Part shown: positions 58,909 to 64,000 of the stretch, piece by piece | How positions within the stretch are numbered: the stretch's first letter is position 1 | How the letters are laid out: each line of letters begins with the position of its first letter | Assembly (NCBI RefSeq): GCF_001638985.1 | Contig: NW_017265134.1 | Coordinates: forward strand, 2,828,131-2,892,130 | Origin: Phycomyces blakesleeanus NRRL 1555(-) | Taxonomy: Eukaryota > Mucoromycota > Mucoromycetes > Mucorales > Phycomycetaceae | DNA length: 64,000 nt | Direction: 5' to 3' | Notes under the pieces: generated by a model | What the model saw: the letters and a program-made list of their open reading frames with translations, nothing else | Databases searched by the model: none | What the model was told of the DNA's origin: nothing | Translations under genes and position numbers: made by a program

Positions 58909-59049
58909 AATAAAATCAAATCCGTATTTATTTGTTTTTACCGTGTTATGGTATAGAGATGAATATATGACAAAATAGTACTTTAGGGTGTGCGAACTTT
59001 ACAATCCGTTCATCGCTCCATTTCATTTTATTACGCCTTGCTCTTTAAG

Positions 59050-59700
59050 TCATCTATAATTAGCATTGAGGCAAGATTTGGTTAAGGAATTCATTTTGCT
59101 GTGATTCTGTTGGTGTCTGTCGTCTTTAGAGAATGGCTCTACCGGTAGATCTGTCTTATCGTTTTCATCGCCTTCCAAAACCGCACGAATCTCAGTTTCA
59201 TTGTCAGTATTGACAGTGATAGTATCACAATTGTCAATATATGGACTATGTAAAGCACAACAAGTGGTAACATTCAACAACATTTTATCAGTGTTCATCG
59301 TAAAGAGATATTTGCATATGTCCCTCAATTGTGACACGAGATAATTAAACAACGTTTCGATCATATCCCAACCGGGTGCCTTCACCTTGTTGTTTATTGT
59401 TGTTGTTGTTGCTGTGGCGGATCCAGCATTTTCGATAGAGAAAGGAATCAAAAGCTGGGGAATAAAAGGTTACGCGAGATCTGTCTATTAAAAAAATTTA
59501 AAACAATCAAATGTCAAAATGATGTGGCACAGATAATGAATAATATTTGATACTAATCTTCAAGTGCCTCTAATGGTGTATGTGCCATCAAAACAGTGTT
59601 TTCTGGGGCTAACTGAGAGACTCCTTTTGGCTCGAAAACATGCCCACCCATCCGCAATATAATTTTTTTCTTGCTCTTCGCCACCTGAATCACTACTCAT
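59050..59700 (-). CDS. Hypothetical protein, possible two-exon gene
   Basis: Minus-strand frame 59050-59451 codes for about 133 residues (GWDMIETLFNYLVSQLRDIC ... DTITVNTDNETEIRAVLEGDE) and opens after an acceptor ttccccag. Upstream at 59700 an ATG starts MSSDSGGEEQEKNY and runs 29 codons to a possible donor GTTAGC; joining them keeps the frame. Composition is protein-like, yet no family is recognised. It stands tail-to-tail with the Myb-like gene (58908), so both may derive from one element. Treat as a candidate. Confidence 0.3.
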
Positions 59701-61482
59701 TTTCCGTAGTGTAGGTTGTTAAGTGAAGACCAATTTCTCATTAACCATATACAATCTAGGCTAAAGCCGATGCGAATATTGTGTGATAGACGTTTTCTTG
59801 GCTTGGGATCGGTTGGCATATGAGAAGAGGCGAAGATCGCAGAATAAATGTCGAAGACTTGTATGGCTTCTGGTATTTGTATAAAAGGAACTTGGGATAC
59901 TCAAACTTATCAACTTGACCAAAAATGAGAAAATAAAATCTGGGTAAATGCCTAGGGGATCTCTGGGATATCCACAAGATGTGTTGGTACATACATTTAG
60001 TGCCAATTTACATGTGGCATGTAGACCAGGGTCAGCGAAGAGGGAAACAGCTGAAGGATCGATGCCCGAGTTTCTCTAGGAGTTGAGCAGCACAAAAGAA
60101 AGCAAGGTCGTATGCTGTTAAATAATGCAGAAATTTCATAATGAGTACAATAAAAATAGTGTGCCAATATGAGAGCATATATTATATTAGAACGTTGCTA
60201 GATAATATTTTATAGATGCTCAAACATTGTTATTCGTGCTTCCAGCCATATCTTAAAAATGTTCTAGCATGTTATCAACTCTTGCCCTTGTCACTTATAT
60301 CAGACACCAAATAGAGCCCGATGTGGTCTTCTACGTTAATATTAAAACAAGGTTTTATTTACTTTAAAGAGAAAATCTTATAAATTGTTCTGGATATACT
60401 AATTCAAATTATTTAGAGGGCAAGGCTTCGTTATACTTTGAGCATCGTTTGTGAAAATAGAAATATTGCTGATATCCTGAAACTTCAACACATCCTTAAC
60501 CAATTGTTTCATTATGACACTTTTTTCTGGAAATACTTATACAGTGACATTTAAGATTGAAGTGCTATAAGGTTAATAGATAATGTTCTGAAGGGTCTTC
60601 GTGTAAGACGAAGACTAAAAAGAAAAATAAAATAAATATTCCAACCTGGTCATTGCCAGGTATTTCCAAAATGCTTTCCTTATTTATTTTTGCAAAGTCA
60701 TTACATTTGAATAACTTAGAAAATTATTGTATTATTAGTGTATGTACAGCATGGGGAGAGTGGAAGGTGTTTTGTATTAATTACAAAAATATGGCGAGAA
60801 AAAAGTAAAATAAATAAAATATGTCTTTACCCTTGAGCCACAATAACAAAGAAGTATGAATATTTGAAATCGAAACAAATAAAAAGAAAGAAAGAGAAAT
60901 AGCGTTGAATCAGAATCCGACTTCAAAACAAGAAAGCTTTCCAAAGTCTCCTACTAAAGGCATATTTTTTTTAACTTTAGTTTAAAGCAAGTGTAATTAA
61001 TAAAGTATTTTTACCTTAACGTCGCTTTATAATATTATAGTAAATCGGATTTTTACAGACCGAGGTTAAGACAAGGTATATTGAACCAGTCAAAGTAATA
61101 AGAGCTCCAATGCTTTTATTTGGTACAGGAATGTCTTGAAAAGTCTGTGGAATCTAAAGGCTTAAATTGTGGGGTTACCGGTGTTGTCGTTTTTTTATCG
61201 AGTGTTTAAAGAAGGAAGAATGGAGAGAGTAAAAGAAGAGAGATAGTTTGCACGTGATATGGTAACAGTAATGGTATACAAGTTCAAGATATTACAATTG
61301 TAAATATTAATTTTTTTGTTTGTAAGAAGCACTTTATTAGGCTTGGGGGGTCTGGTGACACTCAAAAGGAGATAATCAAAAGAGTGATCACAGCATTTGT
61401 TTGGAGGGTTTTCTAGCTTTTTCAATGTTTTTGGGTTTTTTTTTGTTTTTGTTAATTATAATAAATATAAGTATAAGTTTTT
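59701..61482. other. Intergenic with possible coding relic
   Basis: On the minus strand about 59760-60115 keeps coding-like stretches in two frames (DLAFFCAAQLLEKLG, then after a shift DPSAVSLFADPGLHATCKLAL and GYPRDPLGIYPDF). It reads like a gene or transposon ORF with one frameshift; I do not recognise it. The rest is AT-rich; the last 60 bases before 61483 are T-rich, the likely 3' tail of the LINE. Confidence 0.35.
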
Positions 61483-63764
61483 TTAAAAGAGAGGATTGAG
61501 GTCTAATTCTTGGCAAATGCGGGTTAGGGTCTTGCGAGCCGTACCAACAACAGCAGACGGAACAAATGGTGAATCGTCAAAAATGAAAGTCCAGTGGTGA
61601 CGCCATATCGCAAGGAGGGTGCATCCAAAGACGGTAGAAGGGGGAATAGAAGAGTTTAAGGAAGAGGGAAAAGAGAAGAAGTGAAAAGCGTTGTGTAGTG
61701 CGGTTGGGGTAGGTATTGTGCCAAAGAATTCCAGCCACATGCCGATCCACACCGCGTTTTTGAGAGGACAAGTGAAGAAGAAGTGGTCTTGGGAGTCGGA
61801 GGAGAGAGAGTAAATAGAGCAGGTAGGAGAGGGAAAGGCGAGAGGAAGCAAAGAGTGAAGACGGGCTCGGCAAGAAATCTTGTCGTGTAGACCACGAAAC
61901 CAAATATTACGAGCCACCAGGGGAAGGGGGAAAGACCAAAATTTCCGCCAATGACGAGAGCCACGGGGGGGATCGAAATAGCGGGCACGGACGAGATGGT
62001 GGGAGCACAGCCCGCGGAAAGTGCGTGTGGAAAGACGTGCCCAAGTCTGAGAAGGTACGAGCGCATTAAAGAAAGGGAACAAGTCAATGGATGTGTCATC
62101 TTGAACGGGCAGAGACGGATATTGTTCGGTCAGTTCACGAGGAGAGCAGCAAGCGCGAACGATTATCGGGTGTAATGTGAGGGTGTTGAGTTGAACTCGG
62201 CTAAGGAACTTATTAATAACACGAGAGCGTTGATGGCTGCTGATGATGGAGATGGACCGTAGCGACGCCAGGGCAGGGTCAAAGGTGTAGAGGTGGGAAA
62301 CCAAAAGATCGTTCCAGGATGGGGGGAAGCGTGCTTGGGAAGCAGGGACAATGGTGACCGCTGAGAGAGGCAAAGCAAGGCAAGTAGTCGAATTTACCAC
62401 AACATTATCAAAGTTGTGCGGCAGATGGTCAATGGCAGCGAAGACTAAATGTAGAGGAGAGGTAAGATCCCGCCATCCAGAAGGACGCATACTTGGAAAT
62501 AGAAGGGGGAATAGGGGAGAAAGAGAAGGAAGTGAAGCCTGTAACAAGCCGGACATCCAGCGCGGGACCAAACCAGCGGGGGACCGAGGAGCGCGGACGA
62601 TAGGTTGAAGCCAACGAAGTTGTAGAGCGCTCTGCTGCGTCTTAGGATCGATGATACCAAGTCCGCCTTGCACGCGTGGGAGGCAGAAAGTATCCAAAGA
62701 AATCGGGGGGAAGGTGCCACGTTGAAGGAAGCTACCCATGATGGACCTGATCTTCTGAAAGAAGGACATAGGTAGAGAGACCACACGCAAAACATGCCAA
62801 AGCTGAGAGAGTATGAGAGATGTTAGAACGGTGGCTTTACCCCGAAAGGAGAGAGAGAGCGAGATGAGTGAAGATTGCAGCTGTCCTCAATCCTTTGGAG
62901 AAGAGATGAGCAGAACGAGTCCCGTTGAGCCTTGGAGTGAATCAACGGAAAGCCAAGATAACGGAGAGGTACGGGCGAGGTGCGGTCATGCCAATCGGTA
63001 ATGTTATGACGACGGAGGGTGGAGGTCCAATCGGGGAGAGGACTACCAGATAGTGAGAAAGCTTGCGTTTTGTGGAGGTTGATACGCGCATTGGACGCAG
63101 CGGAATAGGTGGTGAGATGTGTGTGGAGTCGAGTAAGGTGAGCCGGATCTGGGAGAAATACCAGAAGATCGTCGGCATAAGCTAGAAGTTTAATAGGAGG
63201 AATAGTAGCCACACTATCAGGGACAGAAGGTCGAAAACCGAGGAAGGATTGATCACTTATAACCCGTCGCAACAAAGGTTCAAAAGCCAAATTGAACAAG
63301 ATGGGAGAGAGAGGGTCGCCTAGACGGAGGCCACGCAATTGTGTGAGAGGGCGAGATAGGAAGCCATTAACGTTGATCTGAATATGTGCAGAGAAAAACA
63401 ATTGGGTGATACAAGTTATTATAGATTTAGGAAAGCGAAAGTGATCAAGAACTCGGCGCAAGTATTCTGGGTGGACTCGGTCGTACGCTTTCTCCTGATC
63501 AAGAAGAAGACCCACTCCAGTCGAGCTTTCCTGAAGTGCCTGAGCCATGACCATCCGGGTGAGCATCCCATTATCAGCAATAAATCGTCCTTGAACAAAG
63601 CCAGTTTGGTAGGGAGTGACAAGAGGAGTGGCAGCAGGGATCAAACGAGAGTTAAGAAGACGAGTGAAGACCTTAGCATCAGTGTTGATAAGTGCGATGG
63701 GTCGCCAATTCCGAAGGGAGGTAAGGTCGCCTTTTTTCGGGAGAAGACACACGCAGGTGGACAT
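61483..63764 (-). mobile_element. Non-LTR retrotransposon (LINE), RT and C-terminal part
   Basis: Minus-strand frame 63764-62823 is a LINE reverse transcriptase: LRNWRPIALINTDAKV, GFVQGRFIADN, DQEKAYDRVHPEYL, the catalytic YADDLLVFL and INLHKTQAFSL. The protein continues in another frame at 62790-61483 (QGGLGIIDPKTQQSALQLRWL, then the C-terminal HFFFTCPLKNAVW zinc-like motif). The two parts are separated by a frame break inside a CT run (about 62857-62870), as expected of a 2-bp slip or error. The endonuclease and 5' end would lie past 63764, where the sequence turns into homopolymers. GC content is clearly higher than in host DNA. Confidence 0.88.
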
Positions 63765-63768
63765 CCAA

Positions 63769-64000
63769 GTGGGGGGGGGGGGGGGGGGGGGGGGGAAAAA
63801 ACCCCCCCAAAAAAGTTCCTTTTATACCCCCCAAAAAAAAGGGGGGGCTTCCGGGGGGGCCAAAATGAAGCCCAAAAACCCCCAAGGGAAACCCCCCGGG
63901 ACCGGGGTACTGGGATTGGGGGGACCGAAGGGTTTTTAAAATTTAAAAAAAAGGGGTTTTTTTTTAAAAAAACTTGGCAAAAAAAAAAACCCCGGGGTCT
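63769..64000. other. Low-quality or artefactual sequence
   Basis: From about 63769 the DNA is a run of about 27 G followed by stretched runs of A, C, G and T without codon structure, although the LINE reverse transcriptase frame reads cleanly up to that point. This pattern is unlike the rest of the window and looks like a contig end or badly filled gap. Confidence 0.75.

Noticed and set aside
62351..63001. Plus-strand frames inside the LINE
   Set aside because: Shadows of the GC-richer reverse transcriptase gene on the other strand.

Overview
The window is eukaryotic nuclear DNA from a fungus. It is AT-rich, its genes are cut by many short introns (mostly about 45-100 nt, GT-AG with a few GC-AG), and it mixes compact housekeeping genes with retrotransposon and DNA-transposon debris. 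A large intracellular calcium-release channel of the IP3-receptor/ryanodine-receptor family, a group absent from ascomycetes and basidiomycetes as far as I know, together with F-box/leucine-rich proteins, a Ty3 chromovirus and a LINE, points to an early-diverging lineage. Mucoromycota is the best guess; this is inference.

Layout. 1-2156: 3' half of a decayed Ty3/Gypsy chromovirus with its 3' LTR. 3.3-7.4 kb: a convergent pair, the diflavin reductase TAH18 (+) and the Rab-binding zinc protein DSS4/MSS4 (-). 9.2-12.9 kb: two low-complexity proteins, an Ala/Glu/Lys hendecad-repeat protein ending in a CaaX box and a small Lys-rich repeat protein. 15.1-25.0 kb: the IP3-receptor-like channel, 27 exons and about 2,542 residues. 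25-32 kb: gene-poor AT-rich DNA holding two divergently oriented tRNA genes (initiator Met and Arg-ACG) surrounded by LTRs of two families. 32.0-35.7 kb: a convergent pair, a PX-BAR sorting nexin (SNX41/ATG20-like, +) and the E1-like tRNA t6A dehydratase TCD1 (-). 39.2-41.1 kb: an intronless F-box/LRR protein. 41.9-45.8 kb: a DOA4/USP8-type deubiquitinase with 14 exons. 46.5-48.4 kb: Tc1/mariner relics, small inverted-repeat elements and a truncated F-box start. 48.6-56.7 kb: a dense run of 3-methyladenine DNA glycosylase, an unnamed mitochondrial-type membrane protein, an alternative NADH dehydrogenase (18 exons) and a SETD4-like methyltransferase. 57.9-60.1 kb: a Myb/SANT-like protein and uncertain coding remains. 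61.5-63.8 kb: a LINE reverse transcriptase. The last 230 bases look like assembly artefact.

The protein genes are independent single-copy functions (Fe-S assembly, Rab traffic, Ca2+ release, endosomal sorting, tRNA modification, ubiquitin recycling, base-excision repair, mitochondrial NADH oxidation, protein methylation) rather than a pathway cluster. All exon models were built by eye from splice signals, frame continuity and family motifs. The long models (TAH18, ITPR, SNX41, DOA4-like, MAG1, NDE, SETD4-like) each close into one continuous frame, which is good internal support.
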